Counted from the stretch's first letter, positions 1-7,275 are shown. The stretch: 12,220 nucleotides of DNA from Chrysochromulina parva (GCA_002887195.1 PJAB01001786.1:1-12220); one strand, 5' to 3'. Notes: a model not told the origin generated them from the letters alone. Numbers and translations: made by a program.

Positions 1-428
1 GGGTGTGGTCTGGCGCGCGCGAGTCGGTGGGTGGGTTGGTTTTGAGGGGGTTCGGTTTGTGCGGTTCGTGTGTCTGTCCCGTGTGTGTCCCGGCTCCCCC
101 CGGTGTCTTTTTACCGGTACAACGGAGCACATTCGACAGGTTTCCTGTATGGGTTGTTTGTTGTTTATGTACACACTAGCGCTTGACTCTTGTCGGAAGA
201 AAACTACGGCGAGGGTGTCAAGTGGTTCTGACAGATAGCGAGATAGGCCCGAAAATTTCGAATGAAGTCTCCTATGGCGCGTTGAGATTTTGTGCATTCC
301 TGAAGCGTGTCGTCAGCACGAAGAATATTGACGAAATCGAGTTTCTGCAGTTTCATTGGCGAAACTCGGTTTTCGTCGCGCACTCGCACGCCATCACACG
401 CGGCCCGTCCACTCTCTTCATCTTCATC
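1..428. other. Left-edge region without a recognisable gene
   Basis: No reading frame here has family-like content. The first 130 bases are rich in G and T on the plus strand. A small inverted repeat (CGAGTTTC at 338-345 and GAAACTCG at 361-368) and an ATTGG (reverse CCAAT) at 355-359 lie 60 to 90 bp before the small ORF at 429. They could belong to its promoter or 5' UTR, but this is only a possibility. The rest may be the flank of a gene outside the window. Confidence 0.4.
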
Positions 429-662
429 ATGAGCGGCCCAGTGGCTTTCACGGTGATGCCCGGCGTCCTCCTCGCCTGCACTGCTTCTATGGCCATCTTG
501 TGGGCTACCGCCGGCCAGTCCAATTCAACGCGCCTTCGTCACTCACCGACCGGCGAAGCGTCATCCGCTGCGGTCATGGCGAAGCCCCCCATCAAGCGCC
601 GCAACAGCGCGGAGGCTACGTTTGAAAACCCCGCGCACGCGTCGGGGATCATGAAGAAGTGA
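429..662 (+). CDS. Possible small single-pass membrane protein, 77 aa
   Basis: This is a 77-codon frame from ATG 429 to TGA 660-662. It is the first ATG in its frame, with A at -3. Residues 5-28 are a hydrophobic stretch (VAFTVMPGVLL then ACTASMAILWATAG) that could span a membrane. The remaining 49 residues are polar and basic, with KRR at 56-58 and a KK C-terminus. By my count about 78% of codons end in G or C, which fits coding use in this GC-rich DNA. A short N-terminal membrane helix plus a basic tail recalls small accessory subunits of respiratory complexes, but I recognise no family and assign no function. It converges on PPIL2. It could be chance, or one exon of a longer gene. Confidence 0.35.
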   Translation: MSGPVAFTVMPGVLLACTASMAILWATAGQSNSTRLRHSPTGEASSAAVMAKPPIKRRNSAEATFENPAHASGIMKK

Positions 663-978
663 CTGAATGTCCAGCAAGGTCCGACTATGGTGCGCGGGTA
701 TGAGTTGCAGTTCCATCCGGACGTGTCGTCGTGCGCTCACGTTGCCACATAAGACTCGCATACGACAGCGGTAAGTGAGTTCTGACTGTGCGCGCACTAT
801 GTGTATGTGTCGGTACGTAACGGTGTGTAGATGAAGAATCAACTCTCTCCTAAGATCATCCCATAGTACAATCCTACCACGGAAGTGGGCAGGCGACAGC
901 CCGGTTCAGCTCGGGGCCTCGGCTGGAAGCAGGAGAGGTGAGAGCACAGTCCACAGAGCAGCTCGACGTGTCTGTGGG
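663..978. other. Intergenic 3' region between convergent frames
   Basis: This stretch lies between the stop of the small plus-strand frame and the stop of PPIL2 on the minus strand, so it would hold both 3' UTRs. I see no RNA gene, no AATAAA on the PPIL2 strand and no convincing ORF. Confidence 0.5.
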
Positions 979-2697
979 CTACCAGGCATCAAAGCTCCCG
1001 AAACCACCTGCCGACTTTGGCTTTTTCTTCGGCGGCTCGTCTGCTGCCTCTGCAAGAGCCGAAGCTTGGAGTGCAGCGGCACCGACCACTGCCGACGACG
1101 ACGACGACGGCTGCTGTCGCGCGGCTGGCGCCAACTCTCCATGGAAGTGCTGCGGGGCTATGTACTTGCCGACGCCCACGCGAAGCTCTTTGGGGCGCTC
1201 TGGCTGGTAGTTGAACCACGGTTCAACGTCCTCCGCCGCCCGCTTCGCCTTTTCAGCCGCCGCCGCAGCCCCGGGGTTGGCCTTCTCGGCGAGCGCGGCA
1301 TCCATCTTGGCATCGATGTCGGCAAACGGGTTCACAAAGATGGAGGCGCCAAGAAGCGTCACCGGCTCGAGCGGCCGGTCGTCCTTGTCCGTAGGCAGCG
1401 CCTCGATGCGCGCGAGCGTGTCGAGCCCGCCGACGACGGATCCGAAGACGGTGTGCTTCCCATCCAGGTGCGCAGCAGACTTGAAGGTGAGAAAGAATTG
1501 GGAGCCGTTGGAATTGGGCCCGGAGTTGGCCATCGAGAGAACACCGCGACCGTCGTGCTTGAGCTTACCCGAGATCTCATCGGCGAATTTCCCACCCCAC
1601 GCCGACTCGCCGCCGCTGCCCGTGCCAGTTGGATCGCCGCCTTGCAGCATGAAGTTGCGGATCAAACGATGGAAGGATGTGCCGTCATAGTAGCCGCGCT
1701 CGATGAGCTGGAGGAAGTTGTCGCACGTCCTGGGCGCGCAATCCACGCGTAACTCGAGGTTGAGCGTGCCATGCGAGGTGCGCAGCTGCACGTACCCCTT
1801 TGTCTTCTGAGCCTTGGCAAACACGTACCGCTGGCGGGCCGCCTCTTCGGCACTCAGCGACGCGATCTCGTTTACAGTCTGAACCGGCACGGAGGTGGAC
1901 GTGAATGACGCGGACGCCGCGCCGGTCGTCTGCACCCAGCGTGCCGGCTTGAGACCACCGCCGCCGCCGCCGCCGCTGCTGCTGGCCGCACCACCCGCCG
2001 CACCGCCCGCCGTGGCTTTGACTGCTTTTGGCAACGTCACCTTGATGGCGGCCTCTGATGGCGTGGCGGACGCGGACGCTGCGGCAACTTGCTGCATGAT
2101 GCGCGCAGTGGCTTCATTGTGCCGCACGCCGCCGCTGTCCTTCAGCTCCACTTCGAGGCCCGCGTTCACGTGATTGAAGTGCTCGAGCTCGCGTCGCTCT
2201 GAGTTCGTCGGGTCTTGGATATGAAGCACGTCAGCGCGCGTGAACGGCATCTGGTCGAGCAGGTCGCGCAGGTCGTTGGTCTTGAGGTTCATCTGTTTGA
2301 CCGCGTCGTAGCAGTACACGTTGCCCGTCGTCTTGATCGCCACAATGTGTGTGTGCTGCGTGAACGGCTTGAAGAGAACCGGGCACGCGTACTGCCCCTC
2401 CGCGTTGCGGTGGAAGTGCAGCTTCGTCAGGTCGCTGGCGGCCAGCGGCTGACCGGTCACGGGATGCCGGCGGAACTTTTTGAGGTACGGCACGATGTTG
2501 AGCAGCTCGAAGATGATGCCGTCGTCTGTGCACAGTGGCGTCTCAAACGGCCGGAAGGAGATGGCGCAGCAGTCGAACGGAAGCGTCTTGTAAGGCAGGC
2601 GCGCCATCGACTGCTTTCCGGCGCCACGGTGCTCTCCACTCGCATGCTCCGTGCGCGTGAGGTAGAGTTTGTCCTTCGAGTGCTGGTTTTTGCCCAT
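979..2697 (-). CDS. PPIL2: PPIL2/Cyp60: U-box cyclophilin, spliceosome-associated peptidyl-prolyl isomerase
   Basis: 572 residues, uninterrupted. The start at 2697 is chosen because MGKNQHSKDK matches the conserved PPIL2 N-terminus; the frame extends 21 unconserved codons to an ATG at 2760. The two-part U-box region covers about residues 35-95 (around LPFDCCAISFRPFETP and RRHPVTGQPL) and 103-163. A Gly/Ala/Ser-rich linker lies at about 228-250, and the cyclophilin domain at about 301-456. It keeps the catalytic Arg of SFHR (R344), F349/M350/Q352 in FMLQGGD, and NGSQFF (Q400, F402). The site equal to Trp121 of CypA is His410. The tail ends GVGKYI, a KKKPK basic patch and GFGSFDAW, the family-typical terminus. 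Family knowledge: a nuclear spliceosome-associated protein with a U-box (E3 ligase) fold. It follows the transporter gene on the same strand. Identification is firm; isomerase and ligase activity are inferred. Confidence 0.95.
   Translation of the reverse strand: MGKNQHSKDKLYLTRTEHASGEHRGAGKQSMARLPYKTLPFDCCAISFRPFETPLCTDDGIIFELLNIVPYLKKFRRHPVTGQPLAASDLTKLHFHRNAEGQYACPVLFKPFTQHTHIVAIKTTGNVYCYDAVKQMNLKTNDLRDLLDQMPFTRADVLHIQDPTNSERRELEHFNHVNAGLEVELKDSGGVRHNEATARIMQQVAAASASATPSEAAIKVTLPKAVKATAGGAAGGAASSSGGGGGGGLKPARWVQTTGAASASFTSTSVPVQTVNEIASLSAEEAARQRYVFAKAQKTKGYVQLRTSHGTLNLELRVDCAPRTCDNFLQLIERGYYDGTSFHRLIRNFMLQGGDPTGTGSGGESAWGGKFADEISGKLKHDGRGVLSMANSGPNSNGSQFFLTFKSAAHLDGKHTVFGSVVGGLDTLARIEALPTDKDDRPLEPVTLLGASIFVNPFADIDAKMDAALAEKANPGAAAAAEKAKRAAEDVEPWFNYQPERPKELRVGVGKYIAPQHFHGELAPAARQQPSSSSSAVVGAAALQASALAEAADEPPKKKPKSAGGFGSFDAW
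1093..1108. repeat. (CGA)5 trinucleotide run in PPIL2
   Basis: Five CGA/GAC triplets read as five TCG serine codons on the coding strand, in the variable region before the C-terminal basic patch. It is a likely length-variable site and has no domain role. Confidence 0.8.
1958..1984. repeat. (CCG)6(CTG)3 run encoding the PPIL2 Gly/Ser linker
   Basis: Six CCG followed by three CTG triplets on the plus strand encode part of the Gly-rich and Ser-rich linker between the U-box and cyclophilin domains. It is a microsatellite-like coding tract in a flexible region. Confidence 0.8.
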
Positions 2698-3005
2698 CTG
2701 CCACGGTTCGCCAAGATGCCCTGGTCGCTGGTGGCGCACGTGTGCTTCGCAAAAAAACATGTTTCGCCCATCGCGGCGCTTTTGCCGAAACCCGCTTCGA
2801 CGTTGAGCGCACGTAACCTACCAAGTCAAACGGGTGCCACCTTACCTGCACCTAACTTTGCTACCTAGTGCGTAGTGTTCATGGTTGTACGAATACGGCT
2901 GCTCGGAGGCGGGAGCGCGGCGAACATCAGTACGCCGATCAGTACGCGATGCGGCACACGCCCCCCACGCAAACGGCGCTGCTCTCTGCAGACTGTGGCT
3001 CGCAA
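2698..3005 (-). promoter_or_regulatory. Intergenic region holding the PPIL2 5' flank and transporter 3' UTR
   Basis: About 308 bp separate the transporter stop from the conserved PPIL2 start, both on the minus strand. It must hold the 3' UTR of one and the promoter and 5' UTR of the other. I see no clear TATA box or other recognisable element. The only overlapping frames are unconserved shadows. Confidence 0.4.
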
Positions 3006-4365
3006 CTATAGCTTGTTGGATTGGACGTAGAGGTAGATGGAGAAGAAGGCAAGCGAGATGGAGTACCCGAAGATCTGTATCGTTGTCGCAGGCTCACCCA
3101 TGATCACCACCGTATAGAGGACGAATGCCGCATTGCGACCGGTGTTAATGACCTTGAGTGTGACCGAGTTCGTCAGCTTGATGACTATGAAGGTGAGCAT
3201 TGAGGCAACCACGCCGAGCAAAGATGAGGCGGTGAAGAGGATGGGGTGTGCCGCCATCGTGGCGAAGCCGCCCTTTTCCCGAAACTGGGGCGCCTCGGTA
3301 AACAGCGCGCCGACCAGCAAGAAGGCGGCCGCTGTTGGCGCGAAAAAGTACCTGATGAGGGAGGTACTCAGTGGTCATCAGTTGGCTTTCAGCGGCCTTC
3401 GGTGGCCTTCAACGGCCCTCAAATCAGACGCTCTAATCAGACGCTCTAATCAGACGCAATCAGACGCAATCAGACGCAATCAGACGCAATCAGACGCTCT
3501 AATCAGACGCAATCAGACGCAATCAGAGGGCCGTTGAAGGAAATCAGACGCAATCAGCGCACTGCGACTCGAGGACCCCTAGCTTGAAGTTCTTGAGCAG
3601 CCGCTGCAGTAGGACGAGGCGCGTCGCCTCGGCAACGATGCCTACGCTCCGGAACGCCATCCCGATCAGGCTGAGCTGCCCCTCGCCGTAGCTCGCGATG
3701 GCACACCCCAGACCGATGAGACACACACACACGGTCGCACGTGTTGTCGGTATCTCCACGCCAGTCACGTACAGGAGCACGAGCGTGACCGTCGGTGTGA
3801 AGGATGCGAGCATCTGCGTCAGCGTGATCGTCAGGTACATGTACGCCGCGTTCGTCATGGCAAAGGTGAGACCCTGCGCCGCACCGATTGGGATCATGTT
3901 CCACAGCCAGAACTGGAACGTAATACTGCCGATGCCGCCTTCGGCCGCCTCGCCTCCCCCGGACGCTTTCGGCGTGGTGATCGGCACCGGCTCGATGCCA
4001 AGCTTCGGTGCGGTCGTCGCGCGGGGCTTTGTCCATCGCCGCCACAGTCGCTCCACGCGTGGCTGTAAGTGGATGACACCGGCGCAGTAAAACGAGGTCA
4101 CCACCTGACCCAGCGCGGAGAGAAAGAGCGGGAACGGAAAGTGCAGCTCGTTGAGGATGCGAGCGTTCACTAGCACGAGCGTCGGGCCGACGAGCGCGTA
4201 TGTCGTGCAAGCAGCGAACACCTTGAGCTGTTGCTGCACAGCAGTAGCCTTGGTGACCGCGCTGCTGGAGCCGCTATTCAGTGGTTGAGTCTCGTTCTCG
4301 GTTTCGTGATCACTGCCCACCTTCTCGTAATAACCACCGGGAGGATTGTGAGACATTATGCGCAT
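3006..4365 (-). CDS. Triose-phosphate-translocator family (SLC35E-like) sugar/phosphate transporter, two exons
   Basis: complement(join(3006..3351,3563..4365)), 382 residues. A GT-AG intron (phase 2) splits Gln268 and joins ...VLESQ to YFFAPTAAAFLLV, restoring the family pattern. Residues 1-47 are hydrophilic and likely cytosolic. Hydrophobic segments follow from about 48-70, then 77-100, 147-170, 185-202, 209-225 and 234-253, with more in exon 2, consistent with the roughly ten-helix drug/metabolite transporter fold. A polar loop (about 101-146) separates the second and third segments. Family-typical stretches are QMLASFTPTVTL, GCAIASYGE and AEATRLVLLQRLLK in exon 1, and the KLTNSVTLKVINTGRN region in exon 2. 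Such proteins exchange sugar phosphates, phosphoenolpyruvate or nucleotide sugars across Golgi or plastid membranes; substrate and location cannot be read here. No plastid bipartite presequence is evident. ATG 4356 is an alternative start three codons in. Confidence 0.88.
3368..3417. repeat. Five degenerate 10-bp tandem repeats (array B) in the intron
   Basis: Five back-to-back decamers on the plus strand start at 3368, 3378, 3388, 3398 and 3408: TCAGTGGTCA, TCAGTTGGCT, TTCAGCGGCC, TTCGGTGGCC and TTCAACGGCC. They share TTC/TCA at the 5' end and GGCC-like 3' ends. They sit at the acceptor side of the intron and are more diverged than the neighbouring array. Confidence 0.7.
3406..3540. repeat. 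15-bp perfect inverted repeat flanking most of array A
   Basis: CCTTCAACGGCCCTC at 3406-3420 is the exact reverse complement of 3526-3540, with 105 bp of repeat units between. The left arm is the last decamer of array B plus flank, so the right arm looks like an inverted copy of an array B unit placed inside array A. In the intron RNA it could form a stem enclosing array A. Confidence 0.9.
3422..3557. repeat. 10-bp tandem repeat AATCAGACGC (array A) with 13-bp variants
   Basis: Units start at 3422, 3435, 3448, 3458, 3468, 3478, 3488, 3501 and 3511, with a partial unit at 3521 and further units at 3542 and 3552 (partial). Most are exactly AATCAGACGC. Those at 3422, 3435 and 3488 carry an extra TCT, making 13 bp. 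A 14-bp piece (3527-3540) related to array B interrupts the series. The near-perfect identity between units implies recent expansion or homogenisation. Confidence 0.95.
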
Positions 4366-4920
4366 CAGTTTTCAATGCTGCTTCCACCACCTCGCCGCCG
4401 CTCGCGGGGCGAAGAGAGCGCCGCGCGGGCGCCGCGAGAGCGAGACGGCGAGAGAGTTATCGAGCACGAACGTGAGAGCACAAGAAGTCTTTTCTCGTGA
4501 ACGTGGACGGGACGTGGACGGGACGCCGTTCGACACCCTTGTACCGGGTAGCCTCGCTGGGCTTTCCACAGGAAAATTGGACAGCAAATTCAAGAGAGAA
4601 GATAGATGTCGGCTCAAAGCGCCGTCTCGGTCATTCGTCGGACGCTCGGCAAGGGATTGAAAGTTTACAAGAGTACAATTGCAAGAGTAGAATGCCCGTG
4701 CCGCGGAAGCCAGCTGGCGGAAGCTCGCCCATGCGCCATGGCGCGAGCGCGCGCTCCTACGGTCCTTTTTCAAAGGCAAGTCAAAACTCAACTCAACGCA
4801 GTGTGTCACGCGACGTGCTGTGAAATTGTGAATGTGAGGTCGTATGATTTCAGACTGTACGTACCAATCCTGTGGACTGTGACTCGCTCAGTCTCATAGT
4901 CTCTCAACCGCTCGAGTCGC
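4366..4920. other. 555-bp intergenic region between CK1-like gene and transporter
   Basis: It holds the kinase 3' UTR and the transporter promoter/5' UTR, both genes being on the minus strand. The part next to the transporter start (about 4381-4460) is very GC-rich with many GAGA/GCGC stretches. A 145-codon minus-strand frame (4372-4809) has low-complexity Ser/Arg-rich content and I do not accept it as a gene. An 8-bp palindrome GTACGTAC lies at 4857-4864. No RNA gene is seen. Confidence 0.5.
4501..4522. repeat. 11-bp exact tandem duplication ACGTGGACGGG
   Basis: Two adjacent copies (4501-4511 and 4512-4522), followed by the first three bases of a third (ACG). It lies about 140 bp upstream of the transporter start. 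The ACGTGG core resembles a plant-type G-box half, but a regulatory role is only a guess. Confidence 0.8.
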
Positions 4921-5811
4921 TCAGCCGCCGAGGCTGAGCAGAGCCCGCAAGACGCCATAATTCGGCCTCTCGTCGTATCGGAGCAGCCGCACTGCGCGCA
5001 GGTACTCTCGAAAGTGGGACGGCAGTGTGCCAGCGATCTCGTCCACACACGCGCGTTGCTTCTCCGCCAGCATGAGCGCGAAGCGCTCCGGCTTCGTTGG
5101 CGCTGGAAGAGCGCTGTCATGAGCGCTCCACGGCAGACGGCCCTCGTGTAGGAACGCGAGGGTCAAGGCTAGCGATTCGAGGTCGTCCCGACGGCCGAGT
5201 GGTTCGCCCGAGTGGTTGGCGAGCGATGCGTACCGCCCCGTGCCGACTACGCCGCGCCGCCGCACGTCAGGCGTATGCTCGCCCGTCTGCTGGTCGCACC
5301 ATCGGCGAGCGAGCCCAAAGTCGACCAACGTCCATTGGGAGGATGCACAGCCTGCGACCGCGCGTGCGGCACTCGGGTCGGGACCGAGAATGTTGGCGGG
5401 CTTGACGTCCAAGTGAAGCCAGCCCGTCCCATGCAATGTCTCGAGGCACTCCAGGATTGCCTCACCCACCCGCTGCACGGCCACGAGATCGAGCCGCATG
5501 CCCGCTTCCCGCTGCACCGATCTCAAGGACGGCCCGAGTCGATCCATCACGAGTGCGTACTGCCCATGCGCACGTCCAAACCATCGCATGCGCGGCACGT
5601 ACTGCGCGCCAAGCGCCTTGTACACACTCGCCTCGGTCGGAAGGCGTGGAGTTCGCGAATCCTCTGGTTCCACCTTGATTGCCACCGCGTCGCCCGTGAG
5701 GCGGTGAATGCCGCTGTACACCGTGCCAAACTTGCCGCTGCCAAGGCGGCGGCCCAAGCGGTAGTGTCCGACGTCGAGTCCGACGAGCGTGGAAACTAGC
5801 TTGGACTTCAT
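4921..5811 (-). CDS. CK1-family serine/threonine protein kinase, catalytic domain only
   Basis: 296 residues, single exon. The glycine loop is GSGKFGTVY (24-32), the ATP lysine K46 in VAIK and the helix C glutamate probably E60. The catalytic loop is HLDVKPANIL (133-142; D135, K137, N140) and the Mg site is DFG at 164-166. The casein-kinase-1 signature follows: GTGRYASLANH (190-200), then GRRDDLESL (206-214) and GRLPW (224-228), where other kinases have an APE motif. The domain ends normally at RPNYGVLRALLS (282-293), with no C-terminal extension, so no obvious localisation or autoinhibitory tail. CK1 kinases phosphorylate primed or acidic substrates in many pathways; the substrate here is unknown. 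The HRD arginine is replaced by Leu, as in Myt1-like kinases. All catalytic residues are present, so it is probably active. ATG 5811 is chosen because it opens the conserved frame; an upstream ATG at 5822 leads to a 4-codon ORF. Confidence 0.92.
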   Translation of the reverse strand: MKSKLVSTLVGLDVGHYRLGRRLGSGKFGTVYSGIHRLTGDAVAIKVEPEDSRTPRLPTEASVYKALGAQYVPRMRWFGRAHGQYALVMDRLGPSLRSVQREAGMRLDLVAVQRVGEAILECLETLHGTGWLHLDVKPANILGPDPSAARAVAGCASSQWTLVDFGLARRWCDQQTGEHTPDVRRRGVVGTGRYASLANHSGEPLGRRDDLESLALTLAFLHEGRLPWSAHDSALPAPTKPERFALMLAEKQRACVDEIAGTLPSHFREYLRAVRLLRYDERPNYGVLRALLSLGG

Positions 5812-5822
5812 TTGGACTTCAT
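5801..5822 (-). repeat. 11-bp tandem duplication of the kinase start codon, creating an overlapping uORF
   Basis: On the minus strand ATGAAGTCCAA occurs twice in a row (5822-5812 and 5811-5801). The second ATG starts the kinase. The first opens ATG AAG TCC AAA TGA, whose stop overlaps the kinase start as ATGA. As 11 is not a multiple of three, the duplicated start is out of frame with the kinase. Confidence 0.95.
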
Positions 5823-6129
5823 TCTTTCACACGGCACACCATCACGTCCTCAAACCTCAATTCTGAATTCAAAAGAACGTGGTCGAGCCCAGAGGGAGAG
5901 GCGACGGGCGACACATTATTTGTACGTACTTCGGCAATTATAGCGACGCAGGTCCCAAAGCCGAAAGCCGTGGGGAATCGAGACACAATTCCGCCATACC
6001 GCGCCGACTCTGCTATAGTCTTCGTGGTGTTCCGGGGCGCGCGGGTCGGCGGTGGCACTGGTCCACTCGCCCCGCGGCGCATGCCTGGCGCGCATCCATG
6101 GCAGTCTCTCTCTCTCGCGCGCGCACGGC
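5823..6129. other. Intergenic region between the 381-aa protein gene and the kinase
   Basis: About 307 bp hold the 3' UTR of the upstream minus-strand gene and the 5' flank of the kinase. A (TC)n-(GC)n alternating run lies at about 6104-6125, just after the stop at 6130, and a GTACGTAC palindrome at 5932-5939. A TGAATTCA palindrome at 5864-5871 lies about 50 bp before the kinase start. No gene or clear core promoter is recognised. Confidence 0.45.
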
Positions 6130-7275
6130 TTACCGCCTGGACCATTCGCGCTTCTCGTACTCGAGCTCAACAAGCGCCTGATGCAGCACCCGCTTGCGTG
6201 CCTGCATGCGCATCATGGCCACCCCGCCGCCCTCCGATTGCGTCGCCAGATTCGTCATCGCGCCGAGATGGGCATCGAGAGCCTGCTCCTCCGCCTCCAG
6301 ATAGGCCTCGTACAGCCGTAGCCACTGGAGCCGCCGCGCAGGAACGTGTGAGAGTCCCGACGCCTCCAGGTGGGAGTCGTCACGGAGCACCTCAGGCAGG
6401 CTAATGAGGCGCCATCCTGAGCGCGCGCTCGTGGACGGCAGGCTGCCGACGTCGAGCGCCGCGTCGCGCGCGTACTGGCGCAGCAGGTCCTCGAAGCGCC
6501 GGCCGGCCTTGTCGGGCACAAGCTGCCGCGTCGGCAGGGCGGGCGGTTTCGCCATGGTCCATGCCGCGAGGCGGCTCGCCTCAGCGCTCGCGCTGTATCG
6601 GGCGCCATCGGCGCCGTCGGACAGGTACGGGCCAAGCGCCGGCTCGTCCTCGACAAAGCGGGCCGTCGAGGCCGCCAACGAGCCCGGCGGCTCGGCCGCC
6701 GCGTCGTCGTCATCGGGCGCCATAGCCGTGAAATTGGGGTTTCCAGCGACGGGCGCCACGCCAAGGTCGATGCCGGCGATGCGCATCGAAGACCCCTCCG
6801 CGGTGCTCTTGAAAGCACCTGAGCGGGTGTAGATGTCCATTAGGTCCAAGCCGGCGAACCGCCCATAGAAGAGCTGGCCCATCGTGCTCAGCTCGGATGG
6901 TGGCGGCTGCAGCACGCCGACGTTTGGCATGTGCAGCTGTTGCACACCTTGCCCAGCTTCGCTGCCTAACTCGTCATGGATGCGCACACTTTGTGCCCAT
7001 GCGGCGGGTGCATATTTGGCGAGGACCTCGTCCTCGATCCAGCTCGCGACCGTGGAGCGCTCGCTTCGCAGCTTCTCACGGAAGCTGGCATCCTCCACAA
7101 ACGTGCGGGACAGCAGGTACACGGCGCTGGCGCCAGCGACGGCCGCGGTGGACAGGGCGGCAGTGGTCGGCAAGAGCCGGCCTCTTTCTGCGGGTTTGGC
7201 GGGTGATGCAGTCGTCGGCGGCGCCGCCACCGCGCTAAGCAAGCGTCGCGACGATCGGATGAAGGTGCTTCGCAT
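6130..7275 (-). CDS. Unrecognised protein, probable mitochondrial presequence plus membrane anchor, 381 aa
   Basis: I do not recognise a family. The start is the first ATG in the open frame (7275); the frame runs on upstream without an ATG. The N-terminus MRSTFIRSSRRLLSAVA is Arg/Ser-rich and lacks acidic residues, like a mitochondrial targeting peptide. A hydrophobic stretch at about residues 35-56 (LLPTTAALSTAAVAGASAVY) could be a membrane anchor. A charged helix-prone segment follows (about 60-90), then a YGRFAGLDLMDIY patch (137-149), an acidic DDDDAAAE linker (188-195), and a C-terminal charged helical region (about 312-381, e.g. RRLQWLRLYEAYLEAEEQAL). Codon use agrees with its neighbours. 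It shares a 139-bp divergent promoter region with the FAHD1-like mitochondrial-type gene, which supports, but does not show, a mitochondrial location. Confidence 0.75.
   Translation of the reverse strand: MRSTFIRSSRRLLSAVAAPPTTASPAKPAERGRLLPTTAALSTAAVAGASAVYLLSRTFVEDASFREKLRSERSTVASWIEDEVLAKYAPAAWAQSVRIHDELGSEAGQGVQQLHMPNVGVLQPPPSELSTMGQLFYGRFAGLDLMDIYTRSGAFKSTAEGSSMRIAGIDLGVAPVAGNPNFTAMAPDDDDAAAEPPGSLAASTARFVEDEPALGPYLSDGADGARYSASAEASRLAAWTMAKPPALPTRQLVPDKAGRRFEDLLRQYARDAALDVGSLPSTSARSGWRLISLPEVLRDDSHLEASGLSHVPARRLQWLRLYEAYLEAEEQALDAHLGAMTNLATQSEGGGVAMMRMQARKRVLHQALVELEYEKREWSRR

Larger units (their letters stand above)
3352..3562 (-). other. 211-bp GT-AG intron made mostly of decamer repeats
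   Basis: On the minus strand the donor is CA|GTGCGC at 3563/3562. The acceptor is CCTCCCTCATCAG|GTAC at 3352/3351, with a short pyrimidine tract. Splicing joins the two halves of the transporter in frame without loss or gain of family residues. A branch-like CTGAT occurs at 3381-3377, with its A 26 nt from the intron end. It is the only intron I can support in the window. Direct evidence would be a cDNA. Confidence 0.85.

Noticed and set aside
1066..1752. 228-codon plus-strand frame opposite PPIL2
   Set aside because: It is antisense to the conserved cyclophilin domain, Arg-rich and without family content; long shadow frames are expected in GC-rich coding DNA.
2698..2760. N-terminal extension of PPIL2 to the ATG at 2760
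   Set aside because: The 21 extra residues are not conserved, while the internal MGKNQHSKDK is the family-typical start.
2215..2868. 217-codon plus-strand frame
   Set aside because: It is antisense to the PPIL2 U-box, which is conserved on the other strand, and it runs into intergenic DNA.
3422..3557. CRISPR array
   Set aside because: Units are 10 bp and directly adjacent without spacers, within a eukaryotic intron.
4372..4809. 145-codon minus-strand frame just upstream of the transporter
   Set aside because: The composition is low-complexity Ser/Arg/Leu, no domain is seen, and it occupies the expected 5' UTR/promoter of the transporter.
4857..5939. GTACGTAC palindromes on both sides of the kinase gene (4857-4864 and 5932-5939) as borders of a mobile element
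   Set aside because: Only 8 bp match, the flanks are unrelated and no target-site duplication or transposase is present.
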